From IMG/VR virus record IMGVR_UViG_3300024258_000612, positions 1-52,784 of that record: DNA of 52,784 bases. The stretch is one strand, 5' to 3'. The translations under genes were made by a program, and so were the position numbers. This document shows, one piece after another, positions 1 to 6,273 of this stretch. The notes beneath the pieces were generated by a model. The model was not told the DNA's origin and searched no databases. It worked only from the letters and a program-made list of their open reading frames with translations. The stretch's first letter is position 1; each line of letters begins with the position of its first letter. This DNA comes from a virus.

Positions 1-1
1 C

Positions 2-919
2 CTTAAGTTCGCTATTACTCTTGATAGTTGTGCAGGACGCGCTCCTCTACAGTTATTTAATAACGGGGGTATTAGTAATAACCCTGAGTGGGAGCTTTAT
101 ATCACAAACCATCAGAACAACGAGCTCCTGCATTCTGAGTCTTATACTGAAATGGTCCGCGCTATATACAATGACGTGGATGTTTTTATTGAGTCAATCA
201 TAGATGATGAGCATATTCAGAAACGTGCATCTTCAATTCTAGGGGCTTTTGATTGGGCTACTAACGTATTTGATAGAATGGATGCTAATGCTACTTGCAC
301 GAACAATTCAACTTTGGTTCCTTTCCCAGAAGTGGACGAGAAGATGGTTAAGCTCGCTATCTATAAAGCTGCTATCGTGCTTAACATGTTCGAAGGTATT
401 AGATTCTTTGCCACATTCGTAACAGCTTGGAGCTTTAGTGAGCAGCCCGATAAGTTAATGGCAGGTTCTAGTAACATCTTTAAGCTAATCGCTAGAGATG
501 AGATGGTGCACTTAGATGTATTCCAGCGTGTGATTAAGATGCTAAGAACTGACCACAGTGAAGGCTTTGTAGAAGTAGCTACTGAGTTAGAAGATGAAGT
601 ATACGAAATGTATCAAACTGGGTACAATGAAGAGATGGAATGGATCGAATTCTTATTTAGTAAAGGCTCACCCCTTATTGGTATGAACGCAGCTATCCTA
701 AGAGAATATATGGACTACATCTTTGCAGTACGACTTACTAACATTGGTTTAGACCCTAAGAGGGTTGGATTAACGTTGGGTAAGAACCCTCTACCATGGA
801 TTGATAACTACTTAGACAGCTCCCATATTAAATCCGCCCCTCAAGAGATTGAGTCAGTTAATTATGTGGCTGCTATTGATAACTCCCAAGATGAGGACTT
901 TGACCTTGACGATTTATAG
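2..919 (+). CDS. nrdB: Ribonucleotide reductase class Ia beta subunit (5'-truncated by window)
   Basis: This is the small (R2) subunit that holds the di-iron centre and tyrosyl radical used by NrdA to reduce ribonucleotides to dNTPs for phage DNA synthesis. The frame is open from base 2, so the start lies left of the window; about 80 residues seem to be missing by comparison with E. coli NrdB. All six iron ligands are visible, numbered from base 2: D8 (LDS), E41 and H44 (NELLH), E131 (FEGIRF), E167 and H170 (IARDEMVH). The radical tyrosine is Y48. The acidic C-terminal tail DFDLDDL is the type that docks in R1. The internal ATG at 152 is not the start, because the motif carrying the first ligands lies upstream of it. 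The large subunit presumably lies just left of the window. Confidence 0.95.
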   Translation, partial: LKFAITLDSCAGRAPLQLFNNGGISNNPEWELYITNHQNNELLHSESYTEMVRAIYNDVDVFIESIIDDEHIQKRASSILGAFDWATNVFDRMDANATCTNNSTLVPFPEVDEKMVKLAIYKAAIVLNMFEGIRFFATFVTAWSFSEQPDKLMAGSSNIFKLIARDEMVHLDVFQRVIKMLRTDHSEGFVEVATELEDEVYEMYQTGYNEEMEWIEFLFSKGSPLIGMNAAILREYMDYIFAVRLTNIGLDPKRVGLTLGKNPLPWIDNYLDSSHIKSAPQEIESVNYVAAIDNSQDEDFDLDDL

Positions 920-935
920 TAAAGTAGTAGAGTTA

Positions 936-1352
936 ATGGAAGAGGTATTCGAGATATTACCCGAAGGAGTAGACCTGTCAAAAGGAGGACTAGGAGAGTT
1001 AGCTTTAGCAGACCATCTAGGACAATACTTGCACAAAGGAGACAAGGGTGCAGATGCCTACGATATGGAAGGCAACTACTACGAGTATAAGATTTCAACT
1101 ACTGACCAGTTCAACTTCCATTTTGGTTCTAGGGTGCTCAACCCCGAAGCATCGGTAGAAAAGCACTTTAAAAACATAAAAGGAGCTTATTGTGCTAAAA
1201 GAGTGGGTATGAAGATAGTAGACTGTGCTTATGTACCTACTGAACTCTTAGTACCTGCCTTGATTAAGCACTTTAATAGTACTAAAGGAGGTCAGCTAAA
1301 TAAGAACTACAGCATGGCTAAGTTCAAGGCTCTACAACCTAAAGAAATTTAA
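936..1352 (+). CDS. Putative PD-(D/E)XK-type nuclease
   Basis: This 138-residue protein follows nrdB by 16 bases. Residues 35-52 read KGDKGADAYDMEGNYYEYK. That gives an acidic residue (D40 or D43) followed by E50-x-K52, the active-site layout of PD-(D/E)XK endonucleases; G18-E21 could supply the helix-alpha glutamate. The ATG at 936 was chosen because longer in-frame starts (849, 891) lie inside nrdB and have no Shine-Dalgarno sequence; 936 itself has only a weak one. The size fits a small restriction-endonuclease-like or host-DNA-degrading enzyme. The fold assignment rests on the motif alone. The substrate is unknown. Confidence 0.55.
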   Translation: MEEVFEILPEGVDLSKGGLGELALADHLGQYLHKGDKGADAYDMEGNYYEYKISTTDQFNFHFGSRVLNPEASVEKHFKNIKGAYCAKRVGMKIVDCAYVPTELLVPALIKHFNSTKGGQLNKNYSMAKFKALQPKEI

Positions 1353-1355
1353 TAG

Positions 1356-1383
1356 TTGACAAATTTTAGAAATATGGTATAAT
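1356..1383 (+). promoter_or_regulatory. Sigma70-type promoter for the porin-like gene
   Basis: TTGACA at 1356-1361 and TATAAT at 1378-1383, spacer 16 bp. Both hexamers are perfect consensus. It starts just after the stop of the nuclease gene and is followed by a roughly 75-base leader before the porin-like start codon. Confidence 0.88.
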
Positions 1384-1463
1384 AGTTGTCATATCAAAAA
1401 CTTTTGTATTATTTTGATATAAACTTGTTGCAATTTTGCAACAAAAAACCAAAAGGATATATT

Positions 1464-2333
1464 ATGAAAAAGATTATTATGACTGCAGCATTATTTGCTG
1501 CTACAACTTCAATGGCTGCAGTTGATATTACTGCCAACTATGAGGGCACTATTACTGACGGCAACCCTGGCGCTGCTTCTTATGAGCAGGACTTAGACAT
1601 CACAATGGTAGGCTCTGCTGGGGGTACTACAGTTACTGCAAGTTTTGAAAACCTAACCGGTGGACAGGCGGTAAAGGCTAATCAAGTATGGGTTGATACT
1701 AAGTTTGAGGGTTTAAACTTTAAGGGTGGTAACTTCAAAACTACAAATGGCTCTGGACTTCTACAAAGTGAAGGCGCCGTTGCTAATCAAATGCAAGTAG
1801 GCCTAGATGTTACAGGCGTAAATGTAGTTGTGGGCCAAGTATCTGGTGCTGGCAAAGCTACTGTTGATGCAGCTGCTACTGTAGCAGGTTTGGAAGTGTC
1901 TGCGGAGAACGTAACTGCAACTGATCGTTTAATTACTGTTGTTGCGAATTTCTTCGGTTTTAACACAACTGTAGAGACTCAAGAAACTTCTGTAGCACGT
2001 AACACTGCAGTTTCGGCTGGATTAGATGTTTCTATTGCAGAAGGTACTTCAGTTGCTTTAACTGGTGTTTATATTGATGTTAAAGATGCTGCAGGTGTCA
2101 CTCAAGACGACGGTATCCTAGGAGACATCTCAGACGCTACTACAGGTTCAACTGTTAAAGGGGCGGTTGCTTCATTGAATACTGCTGTAGGTAATGTTAC
2201 AGGTAAGTACTCTGTTAAGAATGATAAGAATACAATTACTGCCGAAGTTGAGCGCGGTGTTTGGACTCTAGGCCATACTAAAACAGAAGATACTTCTGGT
2301 GTAACAACTGCTAAAATTAACGTTGCATTTTAA
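1464..2333 (+). CDS. Exported porin-like outer-membrane beta-barrel protein
   Basis: A 289-residue protein with a clear signal peptide: MKK, a hydrophobic core and a likely cut after TTSMA near residue 18. The mature part is rich in alternating hydrophobic/polar stretches typical of amphipathic beta strands. It ends in AKINVAF, with a terminal Phe and hydrophobics at -3 and -5, which is the signal recognised by the BAM complex. The size fits a Gram-negative porin. The ATG at 1464 has AGGA about 7 bases upstream. The gene is a closed unit, with a consensus promoter before it and a strong terminator after it. All three Arg codons are CGT or CGC, unlike the AGA-rich neighbours, suggesting high expression or recent host origin. 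It may change host permeability or mask receptors against superinfection. Porin family membership is inferred from composition and topology, not from a recognised motif. Confidence 0.7.
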   Translation: MKKIIMTAALFAATTSMAAVDITANYEGTITDGNPGAASYEQDLDITMVGSAGGTTVTASFENLTGGQAVKANQVWVDTKFEGLNFKGGNFKTTNGSGLLQSEGAVANQMQVGLDVTGVNVVVGQVSGAGKATVDAAATVAGLEVSAENVTATDRLITVVANFFGFNTTVETQETSVARNTAVSAGLDVSIAEGTSVALTGVYIDVKDAAGVTQDDGILGDISDATTGSTVKGAVASLNTAVGNVTGKYSVKNDKNTITAEVERGVWTLGHTKTEDTSGVTTAKINVAF

Positions 2334-2351
2334 GTAACCGTTGATTGAAGG

Positions 2352-2374
2352 AGCCCCTTAATTGGGGCTTTTTT
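2352..2374 (+). terminator. Rho-independent terminator after porin-like gene
   Basis: Perfect 6-bp stem AGCCCC (2352-2357) and GGGGCT (2364-2369) around loop TTAATT, followed by a run of T to 2374. It isolates the porin-like gene from the next promoter, which begins 23 bases later. Confidence 0.9.
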
Positions 2375-2396
2375 ACGCCTTTCTAAAAAATAATAC

Positions 2397-2425
2397 TTGA
2401 CAAATTGCTTAAAATAAAGTATAAT
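2397..2425 (+). promoter_or_regulatory. Sigma70-type promoter for the small-gene cluster
   Basis: TTGACA at 2397-2402 and TATAAT at 2420-2425 with a 17-bp spacer, both perfect consensus. It would start transcription near 2432, which excludes the upstream in-frame ATG at 2405 as start of the following gene. Confidence 0.88.
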
Positions 2426-2452
2426 ATTGTTTTAGAAATTGAGAAACTTAGC

Positions 2453-2761
2453 ATGATTTTCGGTAACAATTCTTTCGCATTAGATATAGCCAGCTTTTGC
2501 TACAACTATCTTGGGTTAACTAAAGAGGTTAACATAGACACGGTCGAAGGCTTAGACGCAGACGGCTACTGTTGCGAAGATGGAACTATTGAAATAAACC
2601 ATGCTCTCCCTAAAGAGACTTTTATATTGACGGTGTGCCACGAGATGATACACTGTATGCAGTATGAGAGAAATAGAAACGCCTGTGAAGAAGAGGCGTA
2701 CACACGAGAAGTTGAACTATTCAACAAGTACAAGGAGTACACAAATGCAAAAACTAATTAA
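2453..2761 (+). CDS. Putative small HExxH zinc metallopeptidase
   Basis: A 102-residue protein with the zincin motif HEMIH at residues 63-67 in a hydrophobic helix (TVCHEMIHCMQ), followed 12-14 residues later by an acidic cluster (CEEEA, 78-82) that could give the third ligand. This resembles the SprT-like or IrrE-like minimal peptidases found in phages, but no family is certain. The start at 2453 is the first ATG downstream of the predicted transcription start; the 2405 ATG lies inside the promoter. It is the first gene of a run of very small genes, and its 3' end overlaps the next small ORF. Possible roles are cleaving a host regulator or acting on DNA-protein complexes; neither is shown by the sequence. 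Confidence 0.6.
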   Translation: MIFGNNSFALDIASFCYNYLGLTKEVNIDTVEGLDADGYCCEDGTIEINHALPKETFILTVCHEMIHCMQYERNRNACEEEAYTREVELFNKYKEYTNAKTN

Positions 2762-2825
2762 ACTATGGGTTGATAACTGCCCTTTACCAAAACTGTACCG
2801 ATACATCAAAACTTTAGATAAATGA
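2745..2825 (+). CDS. Very small basic ORF (26 aa), unknown function
   Basis: ATG at 2745 is preceded by AAGGAG at 2731-2736, a good ribosome site. It encodes 26 residues starting MQKLIKLWVDN and ending at TGA 2823-2825, overlapping the start codon of the next gene as ATGA. The overlaps on both sides suggest translational coupling. The product is basic and partly amphipathic. I recognise no family. It could be a true micro-protein or mainly a coupling device. Confidence 0.5.
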   Translation: MQKLIKLWVDNCPLPKLYRYIKTLDK

Positions 2826-3019
2826 AGGCACTAATACTAATGCTCGCTTTAAGCGGAAGTGCACTAGCGTGTAATGAAAATCAACTGCTAGCAAATGGGT
2901 ATATCGCCCAGTATATGGCAATCGAAAGAGAAAGGATGTTAGTTGAAAAACAACTACAAGAGTGGGAGAACTATAAACTGGCCAACGGTTATTGGGACTA
3001 CGTAAACTGGGAGAGATAG
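2822..3019 (+). CDS. Small exported protein, possible lipoprotein
   Basis: A 65-residue protein with a short signal sequence: a Lys at residue 3, a hydrophobic core and SALAC at residues 13-17. The cysteine could be a lipobox Cys, although position -3 is Ala rather than Leu; otherwise signal peptidase I could cut after ALA. The mature part of about 49 residues is hydrophilic, with helix-forming character and an aromatic C-terminus (YWDYVNWER). T5 encodes a small lipoprotein, Llp, that blocks its own receptor. The present protein shares the general design only, so that role is speculative. Confidence 0.6.
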   Translation: MKALILMLALSGSALACNENQLLANGYIAQYMAIERERMLVEKQLQEWENYKLANGYWDYVNWER

Positions 3020-3310
3020 ATGAGCTTAGATAGAACAGGAAACGGGTACTTAGTTGACCCAACAACATGGTCAATAGATGTAATGCATAAAATGGCTATT
3101 GAAGATGAGCTTGAATTAACCGATTCAATGGTTAATCAAATAGAGAAGGCTCGCGAATATTTCGCGGAGAACTCGAGCGTACCCCCAATTAGAACATTTT
3201 CTAAGTATATAGGTATTGATAAGAAGATACTATTTAAAGAATGGCTAACAGGTCCAATGAAGCCTATCACTAAGTACGGTGGTATGCCCCAACCTACGGG
3301 GTGCGTATAA
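3020..3310 (+). CDS. tusE: TusE/DsrC-like sulfur-carrier protein
   Basis: A 96-residue protein matching the TusE/DsrC family in size and layout. The N-terminal part has GYLVDPTTW. The middle has VPPIRTFSKYIG, corresponding to the family's SPAIR region. The C-terminus is MKPITKYGGMPQPTGCV, with the conserved cysteine (C95) second to last. TusE takes sulfur from TusBCD and hands it to MnmA for 2-thiouridine at tRNA position 34; DsrC works with sulfite reductase. DsrC needs a second Cys about ten residues upstream, and this protein has only one Cys, so the TusE-type tRNA thiolation role is favoured. GGGAGAG precedes the start. The stop overlaps the next ATG as TAATG. Confidence 0.85.
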   Translation: MSLDRTGNGYLVDPTTWSIDVMHKMAIEDELELTDSMVNQIEKAREYFAENSSVPPIRTFSKYIGIDKKILFKEWLTGPMKPITKYGGMPQPTGCV

Positions 3311-3432
3311 TGGAAGTAGTAGACGTACTATTTGGCTTCGTAATGATGCTAGGGGCCTGGTTGGCTTACTTATGTGGTCGAGACACTAGTTGTTTAAAAT
3401 GCAAGAGTGGAGAAACAGAATGCGACAAGTAG
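3310..3432 (+). CDS. Small membrane protein with CxxC (40 aa)
   Basis: It starts inside the TusE-like stop codon (TAATG at 3308-3312), so translation is coupled. It encodes 40 residues: one hydrophobic segment at about 4-22 (VDVLFGFVMMLGAWLAYLCG), then a short hydrophilic tail with CLKCKSGETEC, a small Cys cluster that could bind metal or form disulfides. Its end overlaps the start of the next gene. No family is recognised. Confidence 0.5.
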   Translation: MEVVDVLFGFVMMLGAWLAYLCGRDTSCLKCKSGETECDK

Positions 3433-3821
3433 AGAAGTACAAATATAAGAACGGGTGGGTTCAAAATCTTAAATGGTGTACAATCCCCATTCTATTAGTA
3501 GCCTCTTTAGCACTTACTAGCGTTGCTAAAGCTGGTGATGTTTATGCGGTTTGGGTACCTAAAGGTGTTATTACTATGGACGTAGTTAAACAAGACGGCC
3601 AAGGGAGTTCAGGTACTTGGCTGTGTAAGTCCTTAAAGGCCTGTTATACTAAAGTACTAGAGGCAGAAGAAAGAGGTGCCACAGAGTACTGCGAGACTAT
3701 CACTATCAAGAGGGATGGAGTGCCCGTATGGCATAGAGATTACACCTCCCCCTACTGGGTAGCACTGCAGAATACTAGTAGTATGGAATTCCCTACGAGA
3801 GGTAGACAGTGGGAGCATTAA
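3420..3821 (+). CDS. Exported hypothetical protein
   Basis: A 133-residue protein with a basic N-terminal region, a hydrophobic stretch at about 20-36 and a probable signal peptidase site AKA|GD at 36-40, so it should be secreted or periplasmic. The mature part begins GDVYAVWVPKG and contains three Cys residues that could pair in the periplasm. The ATG at 3420 is favoured over 3390 or 3399 because a GGAG lies about 9 bases upstream of it; it overlaps the previous gene by 13 bases. It sits in a run of small envelope-directed genes. The function is unknown. Confidence 0.6.
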   Translation: MRQVEKYKYKNGWVQNLKWCTIPILLVASLALTSVAKAGDVYAVWVPKGVITMDVVKQDGQGSSGTWLCKSLKACYTKVLEAEERGATEYCETITIKRDGVPVWHRDYTSPYWVALQNTSSMEFPTRGRQWEH

Positions 3822-4027
3822 GTCAGCACTTTGAGGAACTAGAAGAGAAACATAAAGAGGCAGTAATAGCTCTAGAAGTTAGAATCTTAGACCTAGAAGC
3901 TGAGTTATCAAACCTCAAAAGCCGTTACGATTCTCTATGTGGGAAAGTTAGGAAAAACGCTAATGATGCTAGAAACTACTCGGAAGGGGATAACTTTTTA
4001 AGAAGTTATGCAGCAACTTGGAAGTAG
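3809..4027 (+). CDS. Small coiled-coil protein
   Basis: A 72-residue protein starting at GTG 3809, with AGAGGT about 9 bases upstream. The start overlaps the end of the exported protein by 13 bases. Residues 8-45 are heptad-rich and charged, with helix-forming residues throughout (EELEEKHKEAVIALEVRILD), and should form a coiled coil. A short polar tail follows. I recognise no family. Its position between an exported and a membrane protein suggests, but does not prove, a role at the envelope. Confidence 0.55.
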   Translation: MGALSQHFEELEEKHKEAVIALEVRILDLEAELSNLKSRYDSLCGKVRKNANDARNYSEGDNFLRSYAATWK

Positions 4028-4029
4028 GT

Positions 4030-4155
4030 ATGTTCGAAGTATTAATAGGGTTATACATGATGTGGGTAGTATGGCTGGTAGCATCCACCGTAGATATAGT
4101 GGATGTTATTACGGGGGGTAGACGTAGAAAACGTGTTAAAGTAAATAGAGGTTAG
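4030..4155 (+). CDS. Small single-pass membrane protein (41 aa)
   Basis: ATG at 4030, two bases after the previous stop. It encodes 41 residues: a hydrophobic helix at about 4-28 (VLIGLYMMWVVWLVAS) followed by a strongly basic tail (RRRKRVKVNR). This topology gives a short outside end and a positive inside tail, as in small phage membrane proteins that disturb or guard the host membrane. Holin-like and superinfection-exclusion roles are both possible. It is the last gene before the next promoter. Confidence 0.5.
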   Translation: MFEVLIGLYMMWVVWLVASTVDIVDVITGGRRRKRVKVNRG

Positions 4156-4168
4156 CTTAAAAAATATC

Positions 4169-4197
4169 TTGACAGTCTGTTGAAACTTCTGTATAAT
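4169..4197 (+). promoter_or_regulatory. Sigma70-type promoter
   Basis: TTGACA at 4169-4174 and TATAAT at 4192-4197, spacer 17 bp, both perfect. It lies 36 bases upstream of the small gene starting at 4233. Confidence 0.88.
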
Positions 4198-4232
4198 ATA
4201 CATTATAAAGAATCGAAAAAGGAAAATAAGAA

Positions 4233-4505
4233 ATGAAAGAGATAAATTTTCAGTATAAGAAGACCCCTAGCGAAGTAACTCTGAGAAAAGCTTTTGTGCT
4301 ACAACAGCCTACCAATAATTACTTTACTTTAGACACAACGGAACTAAACTTTGAGGAGCAGAAGGAGTTAGAGGAAGGTTTGCAAATGCTTCAACAAAAC
4401 ATCGACGAAGCATTTGCTAGCAGGACAGCCTGGGTTAAAGAGCACGGGTTTGGCTCCTACTATAGAAGCTTTAACCAAGAAAAGATGAGTATATTTAGAG
4501 ATTAA
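4233..4505 (+). CDS. Hypothetical protein (90 aa)
   Basis: A 90-residue soluble, acidic protein with an AGGA-containing ribosome site upstream of ATG 4233. The N-terminal half looks like beta structure; residues 40-72 form a likely amphipathic helix (EEQKELEEGLQMLQQNIDEA). There are no Cys residues or catalytic motifs. It stands alone between two consensus promoters, which suggests early, strong expression, as for T5-type host-takeover proteins. The function is unknown. Confidence 0.6.
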   Translation: MKEINFQYKKTPSEVTLRKAFVLQQPTNNYFTLDTTELNFEEQKELEEGLQMLQQNIDEAFASRTAWVKEHGFGSYYRSFNQEKMSIFRD

Positions 4506-4569
4506 CGCTATCTCTTCGTACGGCTAATGAAAACCTTATAAGTATTTTTGACATAAAATAAAATAAAAC

Positions 4570-4598
4570 TTGACAAATTGGTTAAACTTTAGTATAAT
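4570..4598 (+). promoter_or_regulatory. Sigma70-type promoter for the regulator/ligase operon
   Basis: TTGACA at 4570-4575 and TATAAT at 4593-4598, spacer 17 bp. The -10 sits in AGTATAATATATATTC, a context repeated at the promoters at 7215 and 15400, so these three look duplicated or selected together. Confidence 0.9.
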
Positions 4599-4666
4599 AT
4601 ATATTCTGAAATCGAGAGATTAAGCAGAAAATCGATAAATAACAATTAAATATAGGATAGAATAAG

Positions 4667-5020
4667 ATGGCATGGGATGACGAAAAGAAAGCACAAGCAG
4701 TAGCAATGTATGAAGGGGCTAACCCGACTCCGGAAAACTCAATGGAAGTTGTAAAGGATTTAGCAGATGAATTAGACGAGTCACCAAACGGTGTAAGAAT
4801 GATTCTAACTAAAGCAGGAGTTTATATCAAGAAGGCAGCCTCTAGTAAGAGTGCTAGTGGTGGTACTGCTTCAAAGCGTGTATCTAAAGCAGACAGTCAA
4901 GATGAATTGATCTCTGCAATTACAGATGCAGGACAGACAGCGGACGAAGATATTATTACTAAGTTATCAGGCAAAGCCTGTCTGTATATGGCTAGTGTAA
5001 TTAAGAAAATTAACGGCTAA
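4667..5020 (+). CDS. Putative DNA-binding regulator related to the D5-like protein
   Basis: A 117-residue protein beginning MAWDDEKKAQAV. The first 65 residues form a helical unit ending ESPNGVRMILTKAGVYIKK, which looks like a recognition helix of a Myb/SANT-like HTH. This segment resembles residues 211-228 of the D5-like protein encoded at 8037 (TARGVKTMLTRRGLT), so the two are probably distant relatives. A Ser/Ala/Lys linker follows, then a second helical part to the end. Proteins of this type are common in phage genomes as small conserved unknowns. A terminator-like hairpin lies directly downstream. A role in transcription or DNA binding is inferred. Confidence 0.6.
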   Translation: MAWDDEKKAQAVAMYEGANPTPENSMEVVKDLADELDESPNGVRMILTKAGVYIKKAASSKSASGGTASKRVSKADSQDELISAITDAGQTADEDIITKLSGKACLYMASVIKKING

Positions 5021-5031
5021 ATAATAAAGTT

Positions 5032-5056
5032 ACTGGAGGCTGCTCCAGTTTCTTTT
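5032..5056 (+). terminator. Terminator or attenuator hairpin
   Basis: Perfect 7-bp stem ACTGGAG (5032-5038) and CTCCAGT (5043-5049) with loop GCTG, then TTCTTTTT. No promoter follows before the next gene, so it may be a partial terminator that lowers expression of the downstream ligase genes relative to the upstream regulator. Confidence 0.75.
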
Positions 5057-5074
5057 TCTAATAGGAGATAACGT

Positions 5075-5692
5075 ATGGCACGAGGTGGTATTAAATCTAA
5101 GGAAGGCGAGAAGCTAGACGAAGTTAACGTACAGTATGTAATCGGCCTATTAGAAAAGGAGACAAAACCTATAACCAAGAAAGAAGCGTGTTCTATACTT
5201 CGTATAGCATACAATACTACTAGGTTAACTAAGATTGTCGAGAACCATAAGGAACAACAAGCAACGTACGCCCGTCTTAGGGCAAAGAAGCGAGGGAAGC
5301 CTGCATCTGACATAGAGGTCAGTAGTATAATCGAGTATTATATTAAAGGAGACTCTATGGTAGACATCTCGAAATCTTTGTTCAGGAGCGTCGCCTTTGT
5401 AAAGGGTATTTTGGAAAGGTATAACGTTCCGAAACGCTCTACATCAACGGACTATTTCAGCCCAGAGTTGCTCCCCGATGAAGCTCTTTCCGAAGACTTC
5501 GACAAGGGTGAAGTAGTATGGTCTGCTAGGTATAATACCGTTGCGACAGTAGAAAGCTTTCTGCCTTTGAACAGTATTCATGGCAAATGTTATAGAATAT
5601 GGATAAAGGGTAGTCGTGCAAGATACGCGTCACAACCTTGGTATGAACTCGGCAAACTATCACACTTAAACAACCTAGGAGTAAAAATTTAG
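5075..5692 (+). CDS. HTH-type DNA-binding protein, putative transcription regulator
   Basis: A 205-residue basic protein. Residues 32-60 (TKKEACSILRIAYNTTRL) and 84-115 (IIEYYIKGDSMVDISKSLF, then VAFVKGILERY) each read as helix-turn-helix units: a helix, a tight turn, then a helix with polar recognition residues. The C-terminal third looks like a beta-rich domain with many aromatics. AGGAG about 8 bases upstream supports the ATG at 5075. The next gene begins on its stop codon. Such two-HTH proteins next to ligase and D5-like genes are probably transcription factors of the replication module. I cannot name the family. Confidence 0.55.
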   Translation: MARGGIKSKEGEKLDEVNVQYVIGLLEKETKPITKKEACSILRIAYNTTRLTKIVENHKEQQATYARLRAKKRGKPASDIEVSSIIEYYIKGDSMVDISKSLFRSVAFVKGILERYNVPKRSTSTDYFSPELLPDEALSEDFDKGEVVWSARYNTVATVESFLPLNSIHGKCYRIWIKGSRARYASQPWYELGKLSHLNNLGVKI

Positions 5693-5964
5693 TGGATAGA
5701 AAAGTTCTAGAAAGTAAGATGGCATCATTCGGTGATGCTGTAGTAACCTACAGAAGTAAAGTTAGTAAGAAGTTAAAGTACAATGTGTGTACCTCTAACT
5801 TTGATAATAGCTATATACAAGATAAACGTAACGTAGTTAAAGTTAGTGATGACTGTATACTACTTTTCTGTTGGGATACAAATAGTTATAGACAAATAAA
5901 CGTACAGGATATCACTGGAGTACAACCTCTAGGGGCCTCCTTACGAAACCAGAGAAAATACTAG
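5692..5964 (+). CDS. Hypothetical protein (90 aa)
   Basis: A 90-residue basic protein starting at GTG 5692, which overlaps the previous TAG stop by one base, so translation should be coupled. It is predicted to be mostly beta strand, with residues 50-75 alternating hydrophobic and polar (KVSDDCILLFCWDTNSYRQI). There is no recognised motif. It lies in the regulator-ligase operon and is probably soluble. Confidence 0.55.
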   Translation: MDRKVLESKMASFGDAVVTYRSKVSKKLKYNVCTSNFDNSYIQDKRNVVKVSDDCILLFCWDTNSYRQINVQDITGVQPLGASLRNQRKY

Positions 5965-6273
5965 ATGAATGAAGTAGATAGCAACGATGTCTACGAGAGA
6001 ATAATTTACGAAAATCCAGATAAAGAGACACAGTATCGAGTAGTTGTATCAACTTTTCGAGAGATAGAATATATACATATCAGGAAGTATTATTTAGACT
6101 TTGAAGGGGAGTACATGCCAACTAAAGAAGGCGTATGTTTCCCATTTGAACTAACTAATGTTTCCAACTTATTCGCAGCATTAGTAGAGATACTTTCACT
6201 AGCTGAGTCTAAAAGTGAGATACTAGAACATTTTGAAGAACAGATAAGAGACTTATACCCTAATGACAATTAA
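5965..6273 (+). CDS. Hypothetical protein (102 aa)
   Basis: A 102-residue acidic protein directly abutting the previous stop. The first 65 residues suggest a small beta sheet, with strands such as TQYRVVVSTF and YIHIRKYYLDF. The last 40 form acidic helices ending in the ligase start overlap. The layout resembles small beta-alpha phage proteins, including PC4-like folds, but this is a weak impression. It overlaps the ligase gene by 11 bases, so the two are co-translated. Confidence 0.55.
   Translation: MNEVDSNDVYERIIYENPDKETQYRVVVSTFREIEYIHIRKYYLDFEGEYMPTKEGVCFPFELTNVSNLFAALVEILSLAESKSEILEHFEEQIRDLYPNDN

Noticed and set aside
1-203. 60-residue frame at 21-203
   Set aside because: It is out of frame with the nrdB coding sequence that runs through the same bases with all iron ligands.
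3020-3310. True DsrC of the dissimilatory sulfite pathway
   Set aside because: The second conserved Cys needed for the DsrC trisulfide is absent; the protein contains one Cys only.
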